NCBI RefSeq assembly: GCF_002086795.1
Contig: NZ_MVIM01000009.1
Location: forward strand, 124,001-188,000
From: Mycolicibacterium tusciae
GTDB lineage: Bacteria > Actinomycetota > Actinomycetes > Mycobacteriales > Mycobacteriaceae
Reading direction: 5' to 3'
Length of the DNA: 64,000 nt
Of this stretch, positions 25,776 to 33,654 are shown piece by piece (within the stretch, counting starts at the first letter, position 1; every line of letters begins with the position of its first letter). Under the pieces are notes generated by a model, which saw only the letters and a list, made by a program, of their open reading frames with translations, was not told the origin of the DNA and made no database searches. Position numbers and translations under genes: made by a program.

Positions 25776-26219
25776 ATGGAGCCCGACGTGAGTGAACGAC
25801 CAGTGCCCGGCGTGACCGGGATCCACCACTTCTCCATCACCGTCACCGACCTCGAGGCCAGCCTGGCCTGGTACCAGCGCCTGCTCGGAGCTGAGCGGGT
25901 ACCGATGAAGTTCCCGCACTATGGATGCGAGGACACCGGCTATGGCGAACTCCTCGTCGAACCGCGCTCGGGCGTCGTGATCGGGCTGCACACCAACACC
26001 GGAAACGACGGCCAGGCCTTTGACGAGGCCCGCACCGGGCTGGACCATGTGGCGCTCAACGTTGCTTCGCGCGACGACCTCGAATCCTGGACGGCGCGAT
26101 TGGACGAACTCGGCATCGAACACTCGGGCATCAGATCCGGGGACCAGCCGTTCCCATTTGCGACGGTGGTGTTCCGCGACCCCGACAACATCCAGCTCGA
26201 GCTGTTTGCCGTCGGTTGA
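25776..26219 (+). CDS. Glyoxalase/VOC-family protein
   Basis: 147 residues with paired beta-alpha-beta-beta-beta modules of the VOC superfamily: GIHHFSITVTDLEASLAWYQRLLG at the start (core HHFSITVTDLEAS), LDHVALNVASRDDLESW, and the terminal FRDPDNIQLELFA. Metal-ligand-like His (HHFS, LDHVAL) and Glu (IQLELF) are present. Members include glyoxalase I, extradiol dioxygenases and antibiotic-binding proteins, so the reaction is open. It is divergent from the sigma-factor gene across 159 bases. A GTG at 25788 is an alternative start. Confidence 0.9.
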   Translation: MEPDVSERPVPGVTGIHHFSITVTDLEASLAWYQRLLGAERVPMKFPHYGCEDTGYGELLVEPRSGVVIGLHTNTGNDGQAFDEARTGLDHVALNVASRDDLESWTARLDELGIEHSGIRSGDQPFPFATVVFRDPDNIQLELFAVG

Positions 26220-26336
26220 CCGCGGCTGGCGCCCCTTCTAGCAGGGAATCTCACCGTCACGTGGATGTCGGCTATTTGCGCAGTCGCAATGAGGGTCCCT
26301 ACTGTCGGGTGTCATGTTGCGACAGGGAGAGCTGAA

Positions 26337-27191
26337 TTGCGGTTGATCGGGCGCACGACGGCACCGCTGGCCGCCGTCCTTCTGGCTCTTCTCATGTTCA
26401 GTGGTGCTCACGCCTCCGCGGTGCCGACCGGGGACTTCCCCGACGGCCTGAACTTCGGCGGGCTGCAGCGCAACTATCTCGTCCACGTGCCCCCGGGACT
26501 CGAGCAGCCGACCGGGCTAGTGATCAACCTGCACGGGGCCGGAATGACCGCCGGTGCTCAAGCGGCGATGACGAACTACAACGCCGTCGCCGATCAGCAC
26601 GGGTTCGTCGTGGTCTACCCCGAGGGCGTGGACCTCAGCTGGGCAGATGGACGGGGCGCATCGGTTCCCGACCGGCAGGGCGTCGACGACGTGGGCTTTC
26701 TCGTCGCGCTCGCCGACCGGCTGACGCAGGACTTCGGCATCGACCCCGGCCGCGTATTCGCCACCGGAATGTCGGCGGGCGCCTTCATGGCCAACCGGCT
26801 GGCCTGCTCGCGCGCGGACGTCTTCTCCGCGGTCGCGCCCGTCGCAGGCACGCTCGGCTCGGCGTCCCCGTGCAATCCATCGCAACCGGTGTCCGTCCTG
26901 AGCATTCACGGAACCGCAGACAACGTCGTGCCGTTCAACGGCGGCCCGATGGTGGGGCGCGGCGGAGCGAGCGACATCGTGTCCGCGCCGGCGATGGCGC
27001 AGCGCTGGCGCGAACTGGATGGGTGCCCAGCGCCCGTCGAGGACTCCCCGTCGCCCTCTGTACACCGGTTCACCGCGGCCGGCTGCGCCGACGGCACCGA
27101 GGTGTCGTTCATCCAGATCGACGGCGGTGGTCACACCTGGCTGGACGCGTCGTTCGCGAGTGGCCAGTTCTTCGCCACCCACGGCAGGTGA
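26337..27191 (+). CDS. Secreted PHB-depolymerase-family esterase (LpqC-like)
   Basis: 284 residues. TTG 26337 is chosen because AGGGAGAG lies 5 bases upstream and the product then begins with a textbook signal peptide (LRLIGRTT, hydrophobic core, AHASA cleavage), whereas the longer ATG frame puts 24 odd residues in front. The mature enzyme has the PHB_depo esterase layout: LHGAGMTAG, nucleophile elbow TGMSAGAFM, an acidic residue in HGTADNVVPF and histidine in GGGHTW. It would hydrolyse esters outside the membrane. The lipobox of true LpqC is not seen here. Substrate unknown. Confidence 0.88.
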   Translation: MRLIGRTTAPLAAVLLALLMFSGAHASAVPTGDFPDGLNFGGLQRNYLVHVPPGLEQPTGLVINLHGAGMTAGAQAAMTNYNAVADQHGFVVVYPEGVDLSWADGRGASVPDRQGVDDVGFLVALADRLTQDFGIDPGRVFATGMSAGAFMANRLACSRADVFSAVAPVAGTLGSASPCNPSQPVSVLSIHGTADNVVPFNGGPMVGRGGASDIVSAPAMAQRWRELDGCPAPVEDSPSPSVHRFTAAGCADGTEVSFIQIDGGGHTWLDASFASGQFFATHGR

Positions 27192-27197
27192 TCTGAT

Positions 27198-27353
27198 CTA
27201 GGTTTCGTCGGCGACCTGATCCTTGGTCTGATGCCCGCCGGGGGCATCGGGGTCGTCGTCCTGGTGGTCGAGCTGGTCCTGGATCTCGCGTTGGTCGTCG
27301 GTCGCTTTGGTGGCGTCCTTCGGCGTCGACGGCGGATCGTTGGTCTGCGACAT
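27198..27353 (-). CDS. Small acidic hydrophilic protein, 51 aa
   Basis: Reading frame of 51 residues, with no hydrophobic segment and very rich in Asp, Gln and Pro: it starts MSQTNDPPSTPKD, has a central QDQLDHQDDDPD run and ends HQTKDQVADET. Such low-complexity acidic proteins are likely disordered. I do not recognise the family. GGGAGAA lies about 10 bases before the ATG. It is 6 bases beyond the stop of the esterase on the other strand and downstream of the Ddn-like gene on its own strand, with a 17-base perfect palindrome just upstream. Codon usage fits the genome (GC at third positions), so I treat it as probably real. Confidence 0.55.
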   Translation of the reverse strand: MSQTNDPPSTPKDATKATDDQREIQDQLDHQDDDPDAPGGHQTKDQVADET

Positions 27354-27374
27354 GCGCAGAGGTTCTCCCGGCAT

Positions 27375-27391
27375 CGCGTTTACTAAACGCG
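27375..27391. promoter_or_regulatory. 17-base perfect palindrome
   Basis: CGCGTTTA-C-TAAACGCG, with 8-base arms around one base, in the 39-base gap between the Ddn-like gene's stop and the small acidic gene. It could be an operator or a short hairpin. Confidence 0.5.
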
Positions 27392-27392
27392 G

Positions 27393-27932
27393 TTACGCCG
27401 GGGACAGGCGAAACACGTTGATGGTGCGGACGCCGTCGGTCTTCACCGCATACGACGCGAAGTTGGCGGCATAGCCCGCCGCGAGGTCGAACAGGCGGTC
27501 ACGGTCTGCACCCTCGGTCAGGCGGGCCACGAAGTGACCACCGCGATCGGTACGGCCTTCCGGGAACAACTGGCACTGCGGGTTTTTCAGTAAGTTGTAG
27601 TACCAGCTCGGGTGGTGGGCCTGGCCGTAGTTCGAGGCGATGAGAATGACGTCGTCGCCGTCGGTGAAATATCCCAGCGGCACATCACGCTCTACGCCGG
27701 ATTTGGCTCCAGTCGAGCGCAATACGACAAGCGGAATCGTGCCCTTGCCGAAATGCAGACGACCGCGGGTCAGGCGGCCCAGCGGCCCGTCGAGCGGCGC
27801 CATGACGCGACGATGGACAACGGAACCGAGCTCCGTCGAGAGGACACGGGCGACGATTCGCAGCGTCCATGGCGGGTCGGCCGTGGGGTCGACCCTCGGG
27901 ATGCCATTCAGCAGATCGGTCATGATCGCCAT
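27393..27932 (-). CDS. Deazaflavin (F420)-dependent nitroreductase-family protein (Ddn-like)
   Basis: 179 residues with the split-barrel FMN/F420-binding fold: LVVLRSTGAKSGVERDVPLGYF (core STGAKSGVERDVPLG) and SNYGQAHHPSWYYNLLKNPQC, the hallmark SxxGxxxHPxWxxNL segment of Ddn and its relatives. Such enzymes use reduced F420 to reduce quinones or nitro compounds. ATG 27932 or ATG 27923 could be the start. It is divergent from a second Ddn-like gene across 39 bases. Confidence 0.9.
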   Translation of the reverse strand: MAIMTDLLNGIPRVDPTADPPWTLRIVARVLSTELGSVVHRRVMAPLDGPLGRLTRGRLHFGKGTIPLVVLRSTGAKSGVERDVPLGYFTDGDDVILIASNYGQAHHPSWYYNLLKNPQCQLFPEGRTDRGGHFVARLTEGADRDRLFDLAAGYAANFASYAVKTDGVRTINVFRLSPA

Positions 27933-27971
27933 GGTATGTATGTCCAGACCAGCCCATCAGGAAGAAGCGCA

Positions 27972-28478
27972 ATGAGCAACGAATCCGCGGCGGCCATTCG
28001 ACAGGAACGCCGCGACTGGATGGCCAAACACCGCGACACGTACCTGCGTTCCGGTGGCGCGCAAGGCCACGTCATGGACATCAGCGACGTCGGCGGCCAT
28101 ACGTTCACGACGCACTGCCTGATCAGGGTCAAGGGCCGCAAGTCGGGTAGGACTCAGATCGTTCCGTTGATCTACGGCGACATTGCAGGTGAGGTGGTGA
28201 TCGTAGCGTCCAAGGGCGGAGCCGACGAGAACCCGGACTGGTACCACAACCTGCGTGCCCATGACGAGGTCGACCTGCAGATCGCTACCCAGGCGTTCCG
28301 GGCGACGTGGCGTGAGCCAGAAGGTGAAGAGCGGCACCGGATCTGGGACTTCATGTCACATGTGTATCCGCCGTATCTGAGCTATCAACGGGCGACGACG
28401 CGGCACATCCCGGTGGTCATGATGACTCCTGTCACGCCCATCGACGTGTTCGAGGAGTCCGACCTTCAGTCGTCGTAG
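27972..28478 (+). CDS. Deazaflavin (F420)-dependent nitroreductase-family protein (Ddn-like)
   Basis: 168 residues, same family as the divergent neighbour: VKGRKSGRTQIVPLIYGD and SKGGADENPDWYHNLRAHDEV are the F420-binding signatures (KSGxxxxxPL and SxxGxxxxPxWxxNL). Here the first His of the SxxGxxxH motif is Asn (DENPDW). The ATG at 27972 has AGGAAG upstream. The substrate is unknown. The C-terminal part has a longer helical region (RHIPVVMMTP) than the neighbour. Confidence 0.9.
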   Translation: MSNESAAAIRQERRDWMAKHRDTYLRSGGAQGHVMDISDVGGHTFTTHCLIRVKGRKSGRTQIVPLIYGDIAGEVVIVASKGGADENPDWYHNLRAHDEVDLQIATQAFRATWREPEGEERHRIWDFMSHVYPPYLSYQRATTRHIPVVMMTPVTPIDVFEESDLQSS

Positions 28479-28579
28479 GTCTGCTCGACTACCTCATCGC
28501 TATCAACGAAATGCAGAGGTTCACTTCGTACTTTCACCGCATAACGTTGAAAGCGATTGGTGTGGACGTGAGTGAACAT

Positions 28580-29506
28580 TCAGCCTTCTTGGCTACGTGC
28601 CTCGTTCTCGACGATGATCTCGCAGGCGGTTTCGTAGAACGCGCTGATGAGAGTCGAGAACGAGAGCTCGAATGGATAGATCATGTGCACGTCCATCGCC
28701 TCGAGCTGCCACTCCGGCAGGACGGGGACGATGCTGCCCTCGCGCAATTCGGTCGTGCAGATGATCTGGGTGGGCATGGGTCCCATGCCGAGTCCTTGCA
28801 AGATGTACTGCTTGCACACCTGAAAGTTGTTTGCGCGCGCCCGCACCTGCGGTGACAGCTCGTAACGGCGCTTCTGTTTGGTGACGGTGAATTTTCGCGG
28901 TCCGCCGAAGCCGAAGTCGATGAATGGGAGGGCGTCAAGCTGCGTCGGGTCGGTGATCGGTTCGGGCAACTTTTGCACGAAGTCGGGCGTCGCGCAGAGA
29001 AAGAGCTTGAGGCTGAACACCTTCCGGGCGATCAGCGTCGAATCCTGGAGTGGCGCGGTGCCGAACACGACGTCGAATCCGTCCCTGATGGGGTCGACGA
29101 GGTTGTCCACCAGTCGGATGTCCAATCGCGACTGGGGATAGTGCTGCAGGAACGCGGCACCGACGCGCGACGCGTAGTCGATACCGAGGAAGATCGGGAT
29201 CGCAACCTTCAGCTCGCCCTGCGGTTCTTGTCTGCTGCCCTCGACCAGGGCGCGCACGCCGTTGGCCTCGGTCAGAATGTTCACGGCGTGGCTGTAGACC
29301 TGCTCGCCGAGGTCGGTGACCGTGAGCTGGTGCGTGTTCTTCCGCAGCAGCTTGATGCCGAGGTCGGCTTCCAGCTTGGTCAGCTTGCGGCTCACGGTGG
29401 ACTTGGGCGTGCCGAGCAGCGCGGCCGCTCTCGACAGGCTGCGGCACTCGACGACCTTGCCGAATACCAGCAGGGCGTCGAGGTCGAACGGCAGGTTCTG
29501 TTCCAT
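28580..29506 (-). CDS. LysR-family transcriptional regulator
   Basis: 308 residues: N-terminal winged HTH (about 5-65: FDLDALLVFGKVVECRSL core LLVFGKVVECRSLSRAA, then TPKSTVSRKLTKLE) and a C-terminal periplasmic-binding-like effector domain. The start at 29506 (MEQNLPFDLDAL) is preferred to the ATG at 29560 because it has GGAAC upstream and gives the usual LysR length. It is divergent from the Rieske oxygenase operon and probably activates it with an aromatic or other substrate-derived ligand. Confidence 0.88.
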   Translation of the reverse strand: MEQNLPFDLDALLVFGKVVECRSLSRAAALLGTPKSTVSRKLTKLEADLGIKLLRKNTHQLTVTDLGEQVYSHAVNILTEANGVRALVEGSRQEPQGELKVAIPIFLGIDYASRVGAAFLQHYPQSRLDIRLVDNLVDPIRDGFDVVFGTAPLQDSTLIARKVFSLKLFLCATPDFVQKLPEPITDPTQLDALPFIDFGFGGPRKFTVTKQKRRYELSPQVRARANNFQVCKQYILQGLGMGPMPTQIICTTELREGSIVPVLPEWQLEAMDVHMIYPFELSFSTLISAFYETACEIIVENEARSQEG

Positions 29507-29522
29507 CAGCTGTTCCAAATAT

Positions 29523-29537
29523 GCAACAGGGTGTTGC
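29523..29537. promoter_or_regulatory. Candidate LysR binding site
   Basis: Inverted repeat GCAACA-GGG-TGTTGC, just upstream of the preferred LysR start (29506) and 83 bases before the Rieske ATG. It would fall inside the coding region only if the longer LysR start were used. Confidence 0.5.
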
Positions 29538-29619
29538 GCTTCTGCATCTGTTTTGACCATTTCCGCAGCTGTTAGCGTCGGCGCATCTGTAGTCGGGGCC
29601 GAAGTATGAGGAGGGCCTC

Positions 29620-30897
29620 ATGAGTCACGACAGCCTGGTGACCAAACCCGAAAGCGGACACTGGACCGACGCCTATCCCGAACTCGGCCGCGGCCCGGTG
29701 TCACTGCAAGACTGCGTCTCCGAGGAGTTCTACGAGAAGGAACGCGAACACGTCTTCAAAAAAACGTGGCTCTATGTGGGCCGGGTGGAGCGGGTGCCGA
29801 AGTCGGGCAGTTACTTCACCCGCGAGCTGAGGTTTCTCAACACGTCGGTCATCGTCGTCCGGGGCAAGGACGGCGTGATCCGCGCTATGCACAACATCTG
29901 CCCGCACCGCGGCAACAAGATGCTCTGGGAGGACGATCCCTTCCGGGAGGTCCAGGGCCGCGCGCCGCTGCTGTACTGCCGATTCCACGGTTGGCGCTAC
30001 AAGCTGGATGGCTCGCTGCATTCGGCGACGCGTCAGGATCTGCTGCTCGACTTCGACGCCGCCAGTTGCCGGGTTCCCGCCATTCAGTGCGAGGTGTGGG
30101 AAGGGTTCATCTTCATCAATCTCAACCCGCACAACACCGAGTCGTTGCGGTCGTATCTCGGGGAACTGGCACACGGTCTGGAGGGCTATCCCTTCGACGG
30201 GCCGCATCAGGTGTATCAGTTCAAGGCCGAATTGCAGTGCAACTGGAAGATTTTCGTCGATGGGTTCGCGGAAAGCTACCACGGCCCCTATCTGCACGCT
30301 TCGTCCTTCGGCGCGCTCACCGCAGAAGCCAGAGAGGCGTTCGATCAACCTAATCCGTTCACTGATGCGTTGGGCTACCAGCTGAAGGGACCGCACCGGA
30401 TGTTTTCCTTCGCAGGCGAACCGTCGCAGAAGACGCCCTACTCCAAGCCGATCGAATGCGTGATGGAGGCCAGCGCGGCGGGTCCGTGGAACAAGAAACC
30501 CGATCGGGGGCCGATGCCGCCGGGTATCAATCCGACGCGCGCCGAGAAGTACGGATTCGATTCTTTCCAGTTCTTCCCGAATTTTGTGTTGATCTTCGGC
30601 GCATCGGGTTTCACGGTCCACACCCACTGGCCGACGGGTCCGCATTCGCACATCTTCGAAACCGAGGCGTACTACCAGCCACCCACCACCCATCGGGAAC
30701 GGTTGGGCCAGGAACTGACGATGACGTTCCTCAACGACATCATCCTGGAGGACGCCAGCCCGTCCGAGGGCCTGCAGGCGATGCTGAACAGCGGTGCCCT
30801 GACACATTTCACGATGAACGACGAGGAGATCCTGTTGCGTCATCTGCACAAGGTGGTCGGTGACTACGTGGCGGCGGGCGAGGCGGCGGCCCGATGA
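29620..30897 (+). CDS. Rieske non-heme iron oxygenase, alpha subunit
   Basis: 425 residues. The Rieske [2Fe-2S] ligands are Cys94, His96 (NICPHRG) and Cys120, His123 (YCRFHGW). The mononuclear iron site is near Glu218/His221/His226 (FAESYHGPYLH), with a downstream acidic LNDIILEDASPSEG segment. Such enzymes hydroxylate or dihydroxylate aromatic or steroid-like rings using an external reductase. No ferredoxin/reductase or beta subunit is adjacent. It has a strong GAGGAGG site and leads a rightward operon. Confidence 0.93.
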   Translation: MSHDSLVTKPESGHWTDAYPELGRGPVSLQDCVSEEFYEKEREHVFKKTWLYVGRVERVPKSGSYFTRELRFLNTSVIVVRGKDGVIRAMHNICPHRGNKMLWEDDPFREVQGRAPLLYCRFHGWRYKLDGSLHSATRQDLLLDFDAASCRVPAIQCEVWEGFIFINLNPHNTESLRSYLGELAHGLEGYPFDGPHQVYQFKAELQCNWKIFVDGFAESYHGPYLHASSFGALTAEAREAFDQPNPFTDALGYQLKGPHRMFSFAGEPSQKTPYSKPIECVMEASAAGPWNKKPDRGPMPPGINPTRAEKYGFDSFQFFPNFVLIFGASGFTVHTHWPTGPHSHIFETEAYYQPPTTHRERLGQELTMTFLNDIILEDASPSEGLQAMLNSGALTHFTMNDEEILLRHLHKVVGDYVAAGEAAAR

Positions 30898-31217
30898 GCG
30901 CGCTTTTGCCCCCGGAGTTCTCGCAACTCGAACACCTGGTTGACGAGTGGGCCATCGAGGACGGGCATCAGCGCTACGTCAAGCGGGTGAATTCGTCGAT
31001 GGAGGAGATCCAGGCGTTCTATGACCAGGTGTTCCCCTATGCCGAAGAAGCGGTCACCTACGTCGACAAGTTCGACTACTCCGAACCGTTGCCCGATGAC
31101 GTCGCGAACCTACGCAACCTGCTCTACTCGCTGATCACCGTGTCGTTGGCGGTCGAACTGTGGAAGCAGCCGCGGGTAAAGCATTCGGCCACCACCATTC
31201 TCACGAGAGTGAGCTGA
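30894..31217 (+). CDS. Conserved small helical protein of unknown function
   Basis: 107 residues, overlapping the Rieske stop by 4 bases (ATGA), so co-translated. It is mostly helical and acidic (SALLPPEFSQLEHLVDEWAIEDG; core LEHLVDEWAIEDGHQRYV, QAFYDQVFPYAEEAV, NLRNLLYSLITVSLAVELW), with no hydrophobic segment long enough for the membrane. I do not recognise the family. Its position behind the alpha subunit suggests an accessory or assembly role for the oxygenase. Length and composition do not match ordinary Rieske beta subunits (NTF2 fold, about 160-190 residues). Confidence 0.75.
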   Translation: MSALLPPEFSQLEHLVDEWAIEDGHQRYVKRVNSSMEEIQAFYDQVFPYAEEAVTYVDKFDYSEPLPDDVANLRNLLYSLITVSLAVELWKQPRVKHSATTILTRVS

Positions 31218-31222
31218 TCGCC

Positions 31223-32053
31223 GTGGGACTCACGTCAGCACAGCTCGACGTCGTCGACCTGACCCCGCGGATCGGTAGCGAGATCAGAACCGACCTGGAC
31301 ACGCTACTCAGCGGCTCCCAAGCCCAGCACATCCGCGCAATTCTCGAGCAGCGCGGCGTCGTTTTCTTCCGTGGACTCGACATCACCGACGAACAGCAAG
31401 TCGCGATCGCCAGGACCCTCGGCGCCATCCCCGCGAACGAGGGCGAGAGCGGCATCTACAAGATCTCGCTCGACAAGAACGTGAACCAGCGAGCCGAGTA
31501 TCTGAAGGGCTCGATGTTCTGGCATTTCGACGGATCATTGCAGCCCTATCCGAACTTCGCGACCCTGCTACGGGCCATCACGCTGTCAGAAACTGGTGGC
31601 GACACCGAGTTCTGCAATACCTACGCGGCCTATGACGACCTGCCGCAGTCCGACAAGGAACTCATCGCGGATCTTCGCGTGGTCCACAGTGCGGAACGCT
31701 CGCAGTATTACGTCCGACCCGAGATGAGCTTCGAGGAGATCACGTTCTGGCAGAAGTCGCCGACAAAGACGTGCCCCATTGTGTGGACACATCAGTCCGG
31801 CCGAAAGTCGTTGCTGCTCGGTGCGACAGCCGACTACGTTGTCGGCATGCCCGTCGAGGAGAGCCGCGGACTCCTTGCCCGCCTGCGTGACTGGGCCACC
31901 CAACCGCAGTACGTCTACCGTCACCAGTGGGAGCCCGGTGACCTCTTGATGTGGGACAACACCGGTACGATGCATCGGGTGCTCGAATATCCCGTCGACA
32001 GTGGACGTCTCATGCATCGCACGATCCTCGCGGGCGAAGAGCCTCTGCAGTGA
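31223..32053 (+). CDS. TauD/TfdA-family Fe(II)/2-oxoglutarate dioxygenase
   Basis: 276 residues. The N-terminal FFRGLDITDEQQVAIARTLG segment and the iron-binding FWHFDGS (HxD) are typical of TauD, with the distal His probably in the MHRVLEYP/MHRTILAG region near the C-terminus. It hydroxylates or cleaves a substrate such as an alpha-ketoglutarate-dependent sulfonate, carnitine or phenoxy acid; the substrate is not readable. GTG 31223 lies 5 bases after the small protein's stop. Confidence 0.9.
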   Translation: MGLTSAQLDVVDLTPRIGSEIRTDLDTLLSGSQAQHIRAILEQRGVVFFRGLDITDEQQVAIARTLGAIPANEGESGIYKISLDKNVNQRAEYLKGSMFWHFDGSLQPYPNFATLLRAITLSETGGDTEFCNTYAAYDDLPQSDKELIADLRVVHSAERSQYYVRPEMSFEEITFWQKSPTKTCPIVWTHQSGRKSLLLGATADYVVGMPVEESRGLLARLRDWATQPQYVYRHQWEPGDLLMWDNTGTMHRVLEYPVDSGRLMHRTILAGEEPLQ

Positions 32054-32916
32054 AAATCGGCATTGCGACGCCGGTGGTCACCAACGTCGGCGGCGCGGTC
32101 CTCGGGTGGGAGCGCGATGCGACGATCGAGGACATCGGCCGAGTCGCCGAGACGGCGGACCGGCTCGGCTATCACTTTCTGACCTGCAGTGAGCACATCG
32201 GCATACCCGCCGCCGAGGCCGGACGACGCGGTGCACGCTACTGGGATCCGTTGGCCACCTTGGGCTACATCGCCGCTCGCACCGAGCGAATCCGGCTCGC
32301 CACCATGACACTGGTTCTCGGGTATCACCATCCGCTCGAGATCGTGAAGCGTTACGGAACACTCGATCACGTCAGCAAGGGGCGGGTGATACTCGGCGTC
32401 GGGGTCGGTTCGCTGAAGCAGGAGTTCGACCTGCTCGGCGCGCCGTTCGACGACCGAGGGGCGCGCGGTGACGACGCGCTGCGGGCGCTGCGGGTTGCGC
32501 TGCCGACCAATGAACCCGCGTACGAGGGCGAGTTCTATACCTTCGGTGGCCTCACCGTCGACCCTTGTGCCCTGCAATCGCATATGCCGATCTGGGTGGG
32601 CGGACGCACGAAACGCTCGTTGCGCCGGGCGCTCACGTTTGCCGACGGCTGGTGCCCGTTCGCCGTGTCCATCGACACCGCTGCCGAATGGCTGAGCACG
32701 CGCGACGTCCCCGACGGCTTTGAGGTCGTGCTGCCTGCGGGCAAGCCGCTGGATCCGGTGGGAGATCCGGAGGCGGCCAGGGAAACGCTCGAGAAGATGG
32801 CCGAGGCCGGCACGACGACGGTGTTCGCCTATTTCGCTCACGAGTCGTTCGATCACTACCTCGAACAGCTCCATGCGTTGGCTGAGCTGCACGGTCTGAA
32901 CGGAGCGCCGGCGTGA
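32050..32916 (+). CDS. LLM-class flavin-dependent oxidoreductase (F420 type)
   Basis: 288 residues of the luciferase-like monooxygenase superfamily: TADRLGYHFLTCSEHI, TERIRLATMTLVLGYHHPLEIVKRYGTLD and GRVILGVGVGSLKQEF are typical strand/helix blocks, with MPIWVGGRTKRSLRRA toward the C-terminus. Mycobacterial members with this pattern use F420. GTG 32050 overlaps the TauD stop by 4 bases (GTGA), so it is in the operon. It may reduce or oxygenate an intermediate made by the two oxygenases. Confidence 0.9.
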   Translation: MKIGIATPVVTNVGGAVLGWERDATIEDIGRVAETADRLGYHFLTCSEHIGIPAAEAGRRGARYWDPLATLGYIAARTERIRLATMTLVLGYHHPLEIVKRYGTLDHVSKGRVILGVGVGSLKQEFDLLGAPFDDRGARGDDALRALRVALPTNEPAYEGEFYTFGGLTVDPCALQSHMPIWVGGRTKRSLRRALTFADGWCPFAVSIDTAAEWLSTRDVPDGFEVVLPAGKPLDPVGDPEAARETLEKMAEAGTTTVFAYFAHESFDHYLEQLHALAELHGLNGAPA

Positions 32917-33524
32917 CGCTGCTACCCCCGTTGACCCAGGATGAGTGGGGCGACGACGAATACGCCGCGGTCGGCGCACTGTTCGGGATACCGGGTGATG
33001 ACGTGCCGCGCGCAGGTTCGGGGGACCCACGGGACCCGATGAACTTCGACATCCTCGGTGTGCTTGCGCGTCACCCGGGGATGACCCGGGAGTTCTTGAG
33101 CTACAACGCTTTTCTGCTGCAGCGTGGCGAGCTGCCGCTGCGCCTGCGCGAGCTGGCGATCCTTCGCCTGGCGCACACGCGACGTTCGGCGTTCTTCTGG
33201 GGGGAGCACGTCAGAGTCGCCACCACCGGCGGTCTGCCGGAGTCTGACATCGCGGTTCTTGCGGCAGGCAACGACGGATTCGACGGCGTCGACCGGTTGG
33301 TTCTCGAAGCGACTGACGAACTGCTCGCCGACGGGCGTGCCGCACCCGAGACGTGGCGGCGGCTCGTCGACCAGCTCGGTACACATCAGGCGATGGAGCT
33401 CATCTTCGTCGTCGGCACGTACGCGATGCTGGCGATGGCGTGCGATACATGGGCGCTCGTGCCACCGCCGGGCAGTGCTCGGCTTCCCGATCCGAGGAGC
33501 GAGACCACAAGCGGACCGCACTGA
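32913..33524 (+). CDS. Carboxymuconolactone-decarboxylase (CMD)-family protein
   Basis: 203 residues, CMD/AhpD-like helical fold: LRLRELAILRLAHTRRSAFFWGEHVRVATTGGLPESDIAVL is the conserved core (shown in part as RLRELAILRLAH), and HQAMELIFVVGTYAMLAM near the end. It lacks the CXXC motif of AhpD, so it is closer to the decarboxylase-type branch. GTG 32913 overlaps the previous stop by 4 bases. As the operon's last clear enzyme it may act on a lactone or muconate-like intermediate (inference). Confidence 0.88.
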   Translation: MTLLPPLTQDEWGDDEYAAVGALFGIPGDDVPRAGSGDPRDPMNFDILGVLARHPGMTREFLSYNAFLLQRGELPLRLRELAILRLAHTRRSAFFWGEHVRVATTGGLPESDIAVLAAGNDGFDGVDRLVLEATDELLADGRAAPETWRRLVDQLGTHQAMELIFVVGTYAMLAMACDTWALVPPPGSARLPDPRSETTSGPH

Positions 33525-33654
33525 GGGTCGGCGAATCGCAGATCCACTACAGTCGCCTGAATCAACTGATGAAGGGCGGCGACGTCGTGCTGCGCATGTA
33601 CAGGATCTGCTGGTCGGTTACGCCGTCCAGGCGCCCGGGGTGACGGTATCGCCG

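Noticed and set aside
29701..30849. 382-residue minus-strand frame over the Rieske gene
   Set aside because: Antisense shadow; the plus strand has intact iron-sulfur and iron ligands.
33124..33654. N-terminal extension of the DUF2319-like hydrolase into the CMD gene
   Set aside because: It overlaps a convincing CMD gene in another frame and has low-complexity Arg/Ser content; the start at 33655 is adopted.
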